Below, one piece after another: positions 1-5,324 of a DNA stretch of 6,423 bases. A program made the translations under genes and the position numbers. The notes under the pieces are model-generated. The model saw only the letters and a list, made by a program, of their open reading frames with translations. It had not been told where the DNA came from and searched no databases. The stretch's first letter is position 1, and each line of letters starts with the position of its first letter. The stretch covers positions 1-6,423 of the forward strand of contig JAAWSW010000067.1 of NCBI GenBank assembly GCA_022801735.1. Direction: 5' to 3'. The DNA is from Bacilli bacterium (lineage in GTDB: Bacteria > Bacillota_I > Bacilli_A > RF39 > UBA660).

Positions 1-2
1 TC

Positions 3-101
3 TATGCCACCACTGCCGGCGGCATTTCCGTGGGCTCCCTGTTCCTGGCGGGCTATCTGCCCGGCGCCCTGCTGGCCGCTTCGCTGATGGTGGGCTCCTG
101 A
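3..101 (+). CDS. C-terminal fragment of TRAP transporter large permease (DctM family), foreign to the window
   Basis: An open frame enters from the left edge and reads YATTAGGISVGSLFLAG, then YLPGALLAASLMVGS. This matches the last membrane segments of TRAP-type dicarboxylate/sialic acid transporter large permeases: the TTAGGIS-x-GxLFLAG-x-xPG-x-L pattern is characteristic of DctM. TRAP permeases use a Na+ gradient to import organic acids delivered by a periplasmic binding protein. About 32 residues are present, and the TGA at 99-101 appears to be created by the junction itself. The natural protein should continue for a few residues. Base composition (about two-thirds G+C, many GCC/CTG/GGC codons) is unlike everything downstream, which points to a different source organism, probably a high-GC proteobacterium. 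Identification of the family is fairly sure. Its presence in this genome is doubtful. Confidence 0.75.
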   Translation, partial: YATTAGGISVGSLFLAGYLPGALLAASLMVGS

Positions 102-103
102 AA
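98..103. other. Chimeric junction between GC-rich and AT-rich DNA
   Basis: Composition switches abruptly from GC-rich to AT-rich within a few bases. The left side ends inside a DctM reading frame, and the right side begins inside a TilS reading frame in a different phase. Read leftwards, the TilS frame meets a TGA at 85-87, so there is no fused protein. No inverted repeats, integrase site or target duplication are visible at the join. An artefactual join (assembly, PCR or library chimera) is the simplest reading. The exact breakpoint is ambiguous by a few bases because 'tgaaaag' fits either side. Confidence 0.75.
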
Positions 104-243
104 AGATACCAAAACAAGAGAGAAAAGACTGGCCAATATTAGTCGATAGTAATGATACTATTCTTTGGATTCCAGGACTTAAAAAATCAAAATTTGATAA
201 ACAAAACAAAGAAAACTATGATATAATAATTAAGTATCATTAA
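100..243 (+). CDS. tilS: tRNA(Ile)-lysidine synthase TilS, C-terminal 47 codons (5' truncated)
   Basis: The frame reads EKIPKQERKDWPILVDSN, then DTILWIPGLKKSKF, and ends in TAA at 241-243. The pattern 'KIPK-x-xR-x-x-P-L/I-L-V-D-x-x-x-x-I-x-W-IPG' is the typical C-terminal substrate-binding domain of TilS. TilS ligates lysine to cytidine 34 of the AUA-reading tRNA(Ile), changing its identity from Met to Ile, and is essential in bacteria that rely on this decoding. The catalytic N-terminal PP-loop domain is missing because the sequence is cut at the chimeric junction. It sits 16 bases upstream of ftsH, as expected for the Firmicutes tilS-(hpt)-ftsH cluster, which supports the assignment. Confidence is good despite the short length. 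Confidence 0.8.
   Translation, partial: EKIPKQERKDWPILVDSNDTILWIPGLKKSKFDKQNKENYDIIIKYH
219..227 (+). promoter_or_regulatory. Extended -10 promoter for ftsH, inside the tilS 3' end
   Basis: TG-a-TATAAT is a perfect extended -10 element (TGnTATAAT). No convincing -35 lies at 17 bp, where the sequence is aaacaa. A TTGATA lies at 194-199, but the 22-bp gap is too long. Extended -10 promoters often work without a -35. Transcription would start near base 234, giving a leader of about 26 bases that includes the ftsH Shine-Dalgarno (AAAGGGAG at 246-253). The promoter lies within the final tilS codons, so ftsH may be transcribed both on its own and by read-through from tilS. Confidence 0.55.
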
Positions 244-259
244 AGAAAGGGAGTTTTGC

Positions 260-2251
260 ATGAACAAAAAAACAGTAAAAAGAGGATTATTACCATATTT
301 ATTTTTAGCAGTTTTTCTTTTAGCACTAACTATGATATTTAGTACATTAAATAAAGAAGTACATGAATTTACTTATGGAGAATTTACTAAACAAGTAGAA
401 AAAGATAAAGTAAAAGAAATAACAGTAACTCCAAAAAGTAGAGGTAGTGTTTATACTATCACTGGTAAATTAAAAGATTATAAAAAGAATGAATCATTCG
501 TATTTAATATGCCAATGACAAATGAAACAATGGTAAAACTTTTAGAAGCCGAGGATAAACAAGGTTTCAAAATGACAACCATAACAGATCCAGAATCAAG
601 TACATTATTATTATTCATTATCCAAGTATTACCAATGCTATTACTAGTTGGTGTTGGATTCTGGTTTATTACTAGACAAATGAGTGGTAATAACAAATCA
701 ATGGATTTTGGTAGATCAAAAGCCAGATTAAGTGGTGGAGAAACAAAAGTAACATTTAAAGATGTTGCTGGATTAACAGAAGAAAAAGAAGAAGTAACAG
801 AGTTAATAGATTTCTTAAAAAGTCCTAAAAAATTCCAAAAAATGGGTGCAAGAATACCAAAAGGAGTTTTATTAGTAGGGCCTCCAGGTACCGGAAAAAC
901 ATTACTTGCTAAAGCAGTTGCTGGAGAAGCCAATGTACCATTCTATTTCATTAGTGGTTCAGAATTTGTTGAATTATTCGTAGGTGTTGGTGCATCAAGA
1001 GTAAGAGACATGTTCAAACAAGCAAAACAAAGTGCTCCATGTTTAATATTTATCGATGAAATCGATGCTGTTGGTAGACAAAGAGGCGCTGGTTTAGGTG
1101 GTGGACACGATGAAAGAGAACAAACATTAAACCAATTGTTAACTGAAATGGATGGTTTTGGAGCAAATGAAGGAATCATCATTATTGCTGCAACTAATAG
1201 ACCAGATGTTTTAGATCCCGCTCTTTTAAGACCTGGAAGATTTGATAGACAAATTACAGTTAATGTTCCAGATGTAAAAGGAAGAGAAGAAATTTTAAAT
1301 GTTCACGCTGAAGGAAAAACATTTGCAAAAAGCGTAACAATGAAAAATATTGCTAAAAGAACAGTTGGATTTAGTGGTGCAGATTTAGAAAATTTACTTA
1401 ACGAAGCCGCTTTACTTGCTGTAAGAAGAAACAAAACAGAAATAACAATGGCAGAAATCGATGAGGCTCACGATAGAGTACTTATGGGTCCTGCTAAAAA
1501 ATCTAAAAAATATACAGAAAAAGAAAGAAAAACAGTTGCTTATCACGAAGCAGGTCATGCTGTTGTAGGTTTAAAACTTGAAGGTGCTAATGACGTTCAA
1601 AAAATAACAATAATTCCAAGAGGAGCAGCAGGTGGTTATAACTTAATGCTTCCAAAAGAAGAAACTTATTTCTCAACTAAAAACGAATTATTACAAACAA
1701 TCAGCGGATTACTTGCAGGTAGGGTTGCTGAAGAATTAATGTTTAATGAAATTACAACAGGAGCATCAAACGACTTCCAACAAGCAACAAAAATTGCAAG
1801 AGCAATGGTTACAGAATATGGAATGAGTGACTTAGGTCCAGTTCAATTCGAACATCAAAGTTCAAGCGTATTCTTAGGAAGAGATTATAATAAACAACAA
1901 AACTTCTCAACTAAAGTAGCCGACGAAATCGACGCTGAAGTTAGAAAAATAATTGATAAACAATATCAATTAACTAAAAAAATAATAAAAGAAAATAAAG
2001 ATTTACTAGAATTAATTGCTAATACATTATTAGAATATGAAACAATTACTAAAGAACAAATTGATTATTTAGTAGAACATGGAAAAATGCCAGAGGAAGA
2101 AACTAAAGAAACAGAAATCAAAGAAGTTAGCCTAGAAGATTTAACTTTAGAAGAATTACAAGACATGGCAAAAGAACAAGAAGTTGAAGGTTATGAAAAA
2201 ATGACCAAAGAAGAACTAGTAGATTTATTAAACGAAGACAAGGAAGATTAA
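260..2251 (+). CDS. ftsH: ATP-dependent zinc metalloprotease FtsH with a C-terminal Rho-N-like extension
   Basis: This is the membrane-anchored hexameric AAA+ protease that extracts and degrades damaged membrane proteins and regulatory proteins. In the 663 residues, TM1 is at ~10-29, the small extracytoplasmic domain at ~33-110 and TM2 at ~115-137. The AAA domain follows, with Walker A GPPGTGKT at 207-214, the pore loop around F240-V241-G242, Walker B LIFIDE at 262-267, and the second region of homology at 312-330 with arginine fingers R324 and R327. The M41 peptidase carries HEAGH at 429-433 (zinc ligands H429, H433; catalytic E430) and a third ligand, D505, in GASNDF. All key residues are intact. 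The ATG is set by AAAGGGAG at 246-253, 6 bases upstream. The tail from ~610 is acidic, and residues ~623-659 (LTLEELQDMAKEQ, then GYEKMTKEELVDLL) resemble a Rho-N/SAP-type helix-extension-helix, which is unusual for FtsH. B. subtilis FtsH is about 25 residues shorter. Identity is essentially certain; the tail domain is inferred from pattern only. Confidence 0.98.
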   Translation: MNKKTVKRGLLPYLFLAVFLLALTMIFSTLNKEVHEFTYGEFTKQVEKDKVKEITVTPKSRGSVYTITGKLKDYKKNESFVFNMPMTNETMVKLLEAEDKQGFKMTTITDPESSTLLLFIIQVLPMLLLVGVGFWFITRQMSGNNKSMDFGRSKARLSGGETKVTFKDVAGLTEEKEEVTELIDFLKSPKKFQKMGARIPKGVLLVGPPGTGKTLLAKAVAGEANVPFYFISGSEFVELFVGVGASRVRDMFKQAKQSAPCLIFIDEIDAVGRQRGAGLGGGHDEREQTLNQLLTEMDGFGANEGIIIIAATNRPDVLDPALLRPGRFDRQITVNVPDVKGREEILNVHAEGKTFAKSVTMKNIAKRTVGFSGADLENLLNEAALLAVRRNKTEITMAEIDEAHDRVLMGPAKKSKKYTEKERKTVAYHEAGHAVVGLKLEGANDVQKITIIPRGAAGGYNLMLPKEETYFSTKNELLQTISGLLAGRVAEELMFNEITTGASNDFQQATKIARAMVTEYGMSDLGPVQFEHQSSSVFLGRDYNKQQNFSTKVADEIDAEVRKIIDKQYQLTKKIIKENKDLLELIANTLLEYETITKEQIDYLVEHGKMPEEETKETEIKEVSLEDLTLEELQDMAKEQEVEGYEKMTKEELVDLLNEDKED

Positions 2252-2266
2252 TTCCTTGTTTTTTTT
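2238..2266 (+). terminator. Intrinsic terminator of ftsH, stop codon in the loop
   Basis: The stem ACAAGGAA (2238-2245) pairs with TTCCTTGT (2252-2259) around a six-base loop, gattaa, that contains the TAA stop codon (2249-2251). A run of eight T follows at 2259-2266. The 5' arm is made from the last FtsH codons, so a terminating ribosome would cover it. The end of the T-run is also shared with the promoter region of the next gene. Confidence 0.85.
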
Positions 2267-2284
2267 ATATTTTTATGCTAGAAT
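2256..2284 (+). promoter_or_regulatory. Sigma-A promoter for the 2310-3116 gene
   Basis: A -35 of TTGTTT (2256-2261) and an extended -10 of TGcTAGAAT (2276-2284, hexamer 2279-2284) are separated by exactly 17 bp. Predicted start of transcription is near 2291, which leaves a short leader of about 19 bases beginning just before the Shine-Dalgarno. The -35 lies within the 3' arm and T-run of the ftsH terminator, so the two signals overlap. Confidence 0.6.
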
Positions 2285-2294
2285 AAGACTATTT

Positions 2295-2302
2295 AAAGGA
2301 GG
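2295..2302 (+). promoter_or_regulatory. Shine-Dalgarno that fixes the start at 2310
   Basis: AAAGGAGG lies 7 bases before ATG 2310. The frame is open further upstream to a TTG at 2256, but that codon lies inside the ftsH terminator and upstream of the predicted transcription start, so it is not the start. Confidence 0.85.
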
Positions 2303-2309
2303 CATATTC

Positions 2310-3116
2310 ATGGAATTAGCACCATTACTATGGACATATTTAGGAACAATTGTAGGAAGTTTCACATTAACAACAATATCAATACTAGGATTTGTTAAAG
2401 ACTTAGCAAAAAAAGGTTATAAATTTGATTTAGAAAAGATAAATAGTATGTCAACAGATGAAAATGTTTTGAATTTCCAAAAAATTCTATATTTTGTACC
2501 AGTTGTCAATTTAGTATACCCATTTTTCATTCAAAATTCTCTTTATAAAATTGCTGAACAATTAAAACATCAAGGAATAATAATATCACTTTCTAAAGAA
2601 GAAAAATTAGCCATAGGTGATAATCCTAAACTAAGAAATATTATGGATATTACTACAGGCTATAGAACAGAAAAATGTGGCACATTAATTTATGAAGATC
2701 AAAATCATCAAAAAAACACAATTGAATTTATAGATGAAAATGGCATGCTGTTGATAGAAGACGTTAATGGGCCAGAAATAGAACTGAAAACAAAAATGGA
2801 ACAAAGAGCTATACTATTAAATCAATTAGAAAAATTAAATACTTTAAGATATTTATATTTAAAAAGAGAAATAGAAGAAGCAATACAACAAGGATATGAA
2901 CAAATTGATTTTACCCAAATATATCCTGAAGATATTGAATCCATTGCTAAATTAATATTTAATTATAAAACACAAATTCAAATAAATATTCAATTTTATG
3001 ACGGAGTAGATTCAAAAACAGAAATAGCCATGTTACAAGAGTTAAGTGAAAATTTACAAAAGTTAAGTGCCTTAGAAGAAAAGTTGCCAGAAAAACAGAA
3101 AACATTAGCAAAATAA
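2310..3116 (+). CDS. Unrecognised two-TM membrane protein, 268 aa
   Basis: I do not recognise a family. The protein starts MELAPLLWTYLG, with a hydrophobic segment at ~3-29, a lysine-rich connector (30-57) and a second hydrophobic segment at ~59-75 (ILYFVPVVNLVYPFFI). About 190 soluble residues follow. That part has a beta-like stretch (~122-160, with TLIYED and IEFIDENGMLLIED), a probable coiled coil at ~161-195, and a second helical, Leu/Glu/Lys-rich segment at ~236-265. There are no catalytic motifs, no signal peptidase site and only one cysteine (C123). The basic connector suggests it lies in the cytoplasm, which would put the C-terminal domain outside. This is a weak inference because the N-terminus has no positive charges. 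The gene has its own promoter, Shine-Dalgarno and terminator, and its codon use is like its neighbours', so it is a real single-gene unit. Function cannot be stated. Confidence 0.88.
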   Translation: MELAPLLWTYLGTIVGSFTLTTISILGFVKDLAKKGYKFDLEKINSMSTDENVLNFQKILYFVPVVNLVYPFFIQNSLYKIAEQLKHQGIIISLSKEEKLAIGDNPKLRNIMDITTGYRTEKCGTLIYEDQNHQKNTIEFIDENGMLLIEDVNGPEIELKTKMEQRAILLNQLEKLNTLRYLYLKREIEEAIQQGYEQIDFTQIYPEDIESIAKLIFNYKTQIQINIQFYDGVDSKTEIAMLQELSENLQKLSALEEKLPEKQKTLAK

Positions 3117-3149
3117 ACATTGATTAATAACAATCAATGTTTTATTTTT
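3115..3149 (+). terminator. Intrinsic terminator after the 2310-3116 gene, possibly bidirectional
   Basis: An 11-bp perfect stem, AAACATTGATT (3115-3125) with AATCAATGTTT (3132-3142), has a six-base loop, aataac, and is followed by tttattttta. Read on the minus strand, the same hairpin is followed by tttatttt, so it could also act as a back-up terminator for gpsA, which converges from the right. Confidence 0.85.
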
Positions 3150-3155
3150 AATAAT

Positions 3156-3175
3156 AAAAAAGCCCTAAGGCTTTT
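3156..3175 (-). terminator. Intrinsic terminator of gpsA, stop codon in the loop
   Basis: On the minus strand AAAAGCC (3175-3169) pairs with GGCTTTT (3164-3158) around a four-base loop, and the transcript then runs into TTTTTT at 3161-3156. The gpsA stop codon TAG (3167-3165) lies in the loop. This is the same economical arrangement as at the end of ftsH. Confidence 0.8.
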
Positions 3176-4136
3176 CAATTAAGAAATTAACTAAATCTTT
3201 AGGCTCTTTATCACCATAAATAATTTCATCGATTAAGTCAATAATAGGCATTTCGATGTTTTTATTTTCAATTAATTTGTGAATAGATTTTAAAGTATAT
3301 AATCCTTCAATAGTAGTATTGTTAATATATTCATTAACTTCTTCCTTAGAAGCACCACTACCAATTAAATGTCCAAAAGAATAGTTTCTACTTTTAGAAC
3401 TAGTTGCAGTTAATAATAAATCGCCAAAACCAGCAAAAGATGTAATAGTACTACCATTACCACCCAATCCTTGAATCAATGATTTAATATCATGGACAGA
3501 CTCAGTAATAAACATAGCCGAAGTGCTTTCAGGCATTCCCATACCATCTAAAATACCAGAAGCAATTGCAATTACATTCTTAATTGCACCACATATTTCA
3601 GTCCCAATTATATCATCACAAGGGCGTAATTTAAAATGTTCATTACAAAAAGCCTTATAAATTAAATCAGTGATTTCAGAATCTTTACATGCTAAAGTTA
3701 ATCCAACAGGAACACCATTAACTACATCAATAGCAAAAGAAGGTCCTGAAATTGCAGCAATCTTATTACTATTTAAAATTTCACTAGCAATATCAGAAAC
3801 AAACATACAAGTATTTTGTTCAATACCTTTTGATGCTATACATAAAGGTTTATCACCAATATAATCTTTTACAAGTATTAATACATCACGTGTGAATGCA
3901 GTAGGAATAGCAAGTAATATAAATTCAGCATCCTTGCAAGCACTTTCCAAATCAGAAGTAATCTGAATTTTAGAATCTAGTTTAATTCCAGGTAATTTTG
4001 AGCATTCTCTAGAAGATGTCATAGAATTAGCTTCTTCTTCAAATCTAGTCCACATTACAACTTCATTATTATTTTCATTTAATACAGTTGCTAAAGCACT
4101 ACCATATGCTCCAGCACCTAAAATACATACTTTCAT
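3165..4136 (-). CDS. gpsA: NAD(P)H-dependent glycerol-3-phosphate dehydrogenase GpsA
   Basis: GpsA reduces dihydroxyacetone phosphate to sn-glycerol-3-phosphate in the cytoplasm, the entry step of phospholipid (and glycerol-based teichoic acid) synthesis. The 323 residues are normal length. The Rossmann motif GAGAYGSALA is at 7-16 and a nucleotide-domain strand reads LLAIPTAF (74-81). ASKGIEQ is at 101-107 and ISGPSFA at 129-135. The catalytic lysine K186 lies in GAIKNVIAIASGI, and the substrate/cofactor-binding region GFGDLLLTATSSKSRNYSFG (236-255) includes R250. The C-terminal TIEGLYTLKSI ... IEMPI pattern is also typical. One oddity is that the usual 'ALITRG' segment before the GLGD-type motif reads MFITES here (208-213). 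Translation starts at an ATG preceded by GGTGA on the minus strand. The gene is convergent with the plus-strand gene to its left and divergent from the surface-protein operon. Confidence 0.97.
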   Translation of the reverse strand: MKVCILGAGAYGSALATVLNENNNEVVMWTRFEEEANSMTSSRECSKLPGIKLDSKIQITSDLESACKDAEFILLAIPTAFTRDVLILVKDYIGDKPLCIASKGIEQNTCMFVSDIASEILNSNKIAAISGPSFAIDVVNGVPVGLTLACKDSEITDLIYKAFCNEHFKLRPCDDIIGTEICGAIKNVIAIASGILDGMGMPESTSAMFITESVHDIKSLIQGLGGNGSTITSFAGFGDLLLTATSSKSRNYSFGHLIGSGASKEEVNEYINNTTIEGLYTLKSIHKLIENKNIEMPIIDLIDEIIYGDKEPKDLVNFLIEKP

Positions 4137-4151
4137 TTTATCACCATATTT

Positions 4152-4180
4152 ATTATATCTAAATCACAAGATATTATCAA
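4152..4180 (-). promoter_or_regulatory. Sigma-A promoter of gpsA, near-consensus, very short leader
   Basis: On the minus strand, TTGATA (4180-4175) and TATAAT (4157-4152) are separated by 17 bp. Transcription should start about seven bases further on, near 4145, only 8-10 bases before the ATG at 4136. The leader would hold little more than the weak Shine-Dalgarno GGTGA (4146-4142). Confidence 0.75.
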
Positions 4181-4224
4181 GTAATGGTAAAAATAGGTAA
4201 AAACATCAAAGTACGATGCTGAAC

Positions 4225-4252
4225 TTGACAAAAATAAAAAAATAAGTAAAAT
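4225..4252 (+). promoter_or_regulatory. Sigma-A promoter of the surface-protein/SipW operon
   Basis: A consensus -35 TTGACA (4225-4230) and a -10 TAAAAT (4247-4252) are separated by 16 bp. Predicted start is near 4259, giving a leader of about 37 bases ending in the strong Shine-Dalgarno AAAGGAGG at 4281-4288. This promoter is divergent from that of gpsA, and the two -35 boxes are about 45 bases apart. Confidence 0.65.
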
Positions 4253-4295
4253 ATAGACGCAGCGAAAAAATGTGGGCTGAAAAGGAGGAACAAAA

Positions 4296-5297
4296 ATGGA
4301 AACAAAAGAGGAAAGAAAAAAACAAAATAAATTTGTTAACTTTTTATATGTTAATAAAAAAGAAATAGGAGCAGTACTTGGTAGTATTGCGTTAGTAATA
4401 GGTATAGGTTTAGGTGTAAGATCTTGTTCAGGTAATCATAGCGATAATGACATAAATACCGATATTGAGCAACCTGATAATAGTAATTCTAATAAAAAAG
4501 AAATAACTACTAAAGATCCTATTAAAAAAATCACAATAGGTGATGTAGATCAAGAAAAAAAAGAAGATGAATCTAATTTAGTTCCAGAAGAAGATGTAAA
4601 TAAAACGGAAGAAGAGAATGAAAATTCAACAGAAAATACTAATCAAAAAAATTCGGAACCAAATTCAAATAATAAAGGAAATGATGATTCGGGAAGCAAA
4701 AAACCAAATAATTCATCAACTGATCAAAACCCAAGTAAACCTAATAAACCAAGTACACCAGAAAAACCAAGTAAACCTAATAAACCAAGTACACCAGAAA
4801 AACCAAGTAAACCAGATAAGCCAGATAAACCAGGTAAACCAGATGAACCAGACAAACCAGGCAAACCAGATGAGCCAGATAAACCAGGTAAACCAGATGA
4901 ACCAGATAAACCAAAACCACATGTTCATTCATTGGTAAGTGATTATGAAGCCCATGATGAAAACGAAAAATGTGTTATCACAAGATGGCAAGTTTGTACA
5001 GATAGTAGTTGTCCAGATGGTGCGGGAACTCATTTAAATGAGTCTGTTGAAAGAACATCACACCAATATACAAAAATATCAGAATCAGAAATTGCCCCTG
5101 ATTTATGGGAAATAACTGATAAATGTACTGTATGTAACCATACACAAAGTTATTTTATGGATTCTAGTGAATTGGGATATAGTCAAATATCTAATATAGA
5201 AACAGAAGAATATATTCTAGATTTCAGCACCAATACAGTTTATTTAAAAGAAGAAATAAACCCTATAAAAGAAAAACAAAAAACTTTAAGTTTATAA
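4296..5297 (+). CDS. Membrane-anchored proline-repeat surface protein with two C-terminal His/Cys modules
   Basis: I do not recognise a named family; the role as a surface protein is inferred from architecture. The 333 residues divide into a short basic cytoplasmic N-terminus (1-22), one hydrophobic segment (~24-41) and an extracytoplasmic remainder. SRSC-like residues follow the hydrophobic segment, but VRSC with Arg before the small residue is a poor lipobox, so an uncleaved anchor is more likely. A disordered Asn/Glu/Lys-rich region (45-145) leads to two exact 12-residue repeats, PSKPNKPSTPEK (146-169), and three exact 9-residue repeats, PGKPDEPDK (179-205), a typical cell-wall-spanning stalk. 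The C-terminal part has two related modules: H209/H211 ... C226 ... C234-x4-C239, then H256 ... C277-x2-C280. The ATG is 7 bases after AAAGGAGG. The gene lies 27 bases upstream of the SipW-like peptidase start with no terminator between, so they probably form one operon. Confidence 0.85.
   Translation: METKEERKKQNKFVNFLYVNKKEIGAVLGSIALVIGIGLGVRSCSGNHSDNDINTDIEQPDNSNSNKKEITTKDPIKKITIGDVDQEKKEDESNLVPEEDVNKTEEENENSTENTNQKNSEPNSNNKGNDDSGSKKPNNSSTDQNPSKPNKPSTPEKPSKPNKPSTPEKPSKPDKPDKPGKPDEPDKPGKPDEPDKPGKPDEPDKPKPHVHSLVSDYEAHDENEKCVITRWQVCTDSSCPDGAGTHLNESVERTSHQYTKISESEIAPDLWEITDKCTVCNHTQSYFMDSSELGYSQISNIETEEYILDFSTNTVYLKEEINPIKEKQKTLSL
4731..4802 (+). repeat. Two tandem 36-bp repeats (PSKPNKPSTPEK x2)
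   Basis: Codons 146-157 and 158-169 encode the same 12 residues, with matching nucleotide sequence across both units (first bases ccaagtaaacctaataaacc). The repeat lies in the stalk of the surface protein. In-frame unit size means copy-number change would lengthen or shorten the stalk without a frameshift. Confidence 0.9.
4830..4910 (+). repeat. Three tandem 27-bp repeats (PGKPDEPDK x3)
   Basis: Codons 179-187, 188-196 and 197-205 encode identical nonapeptides. The DNA copies differ at a few third positions (for example ggt/ggc and gaa/gag), so they are slightly diverged duplicates, not freshly expanded ones. They continue the stalk begun by the 36-bp repeats. Confidence 0.9.
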
Positions 5298-5312
5298 AAT
5301 GAAAGAATAAGT

Positions 5313-5319
5313 GAGGTGG
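5313..5319 (+). promoter_or_regulatory. Shine-Dalgarno that fixes the SipW-like start at 5325
   Basis: GAGGTGG ends 5 bases before ATG 5325. The in-frame GTG at 5316 lies inside this Shine-Dalgarno and has no good one of its own, so the ATG is preferred. Confidence 0.75.
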
Positions 5320-5324
5320 AAAAA

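Noticed and set aside
98..103. Insertion or attachment site of a mobile element at the composition break
   Set aside because: There are no terminal repeats, target duplication, tRNA or integrase nearby; a chimeric join explains two unrelated gene fragments better.
478..1182. Minus-strand open frames opposite the ftsH AAA region
   Set aside because: They mirror the ftsH coding strand, have no Shine-Dalgarno or recognisable protein features, and lie wholly inside a certain gene.
2256..2309. Extended N-terminus of the two-TM protein from a TTG at 2256
   Set aside because: It lies in the ftsH terminator and upstream of the predicted transcription start, whereas ATG 2310 has a perfect Shine-Dalgarno.
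3670..3864. Plus-strand open frame inside gpsA
   Set aside because: It is a shadow of gpsA with no ribosome binding site or family features.
4270..4368. Small ATG-started frame beginning before the surface-protein gene (MWAEKEEQKW...)
   Set aside because: It has no Shine-Dalgarno, is out of frame with the well-supported ATG at 4296, overlaps it almost completely, and is only about 32 codons long.
4731..4910. CRISPR array
   Set aside because: The repeats are tandem without spacers, in frame, and encode a proline-rich stalk.
4618..4938. Overlapping plus frame (Asn/Gln/Ile repeats) and minus frame (Trp/Phe repeats) across the proline-repeat stalk
   Set aside because: Their odd composition is just the repeat DNA read in other frames; neither has a start signal.
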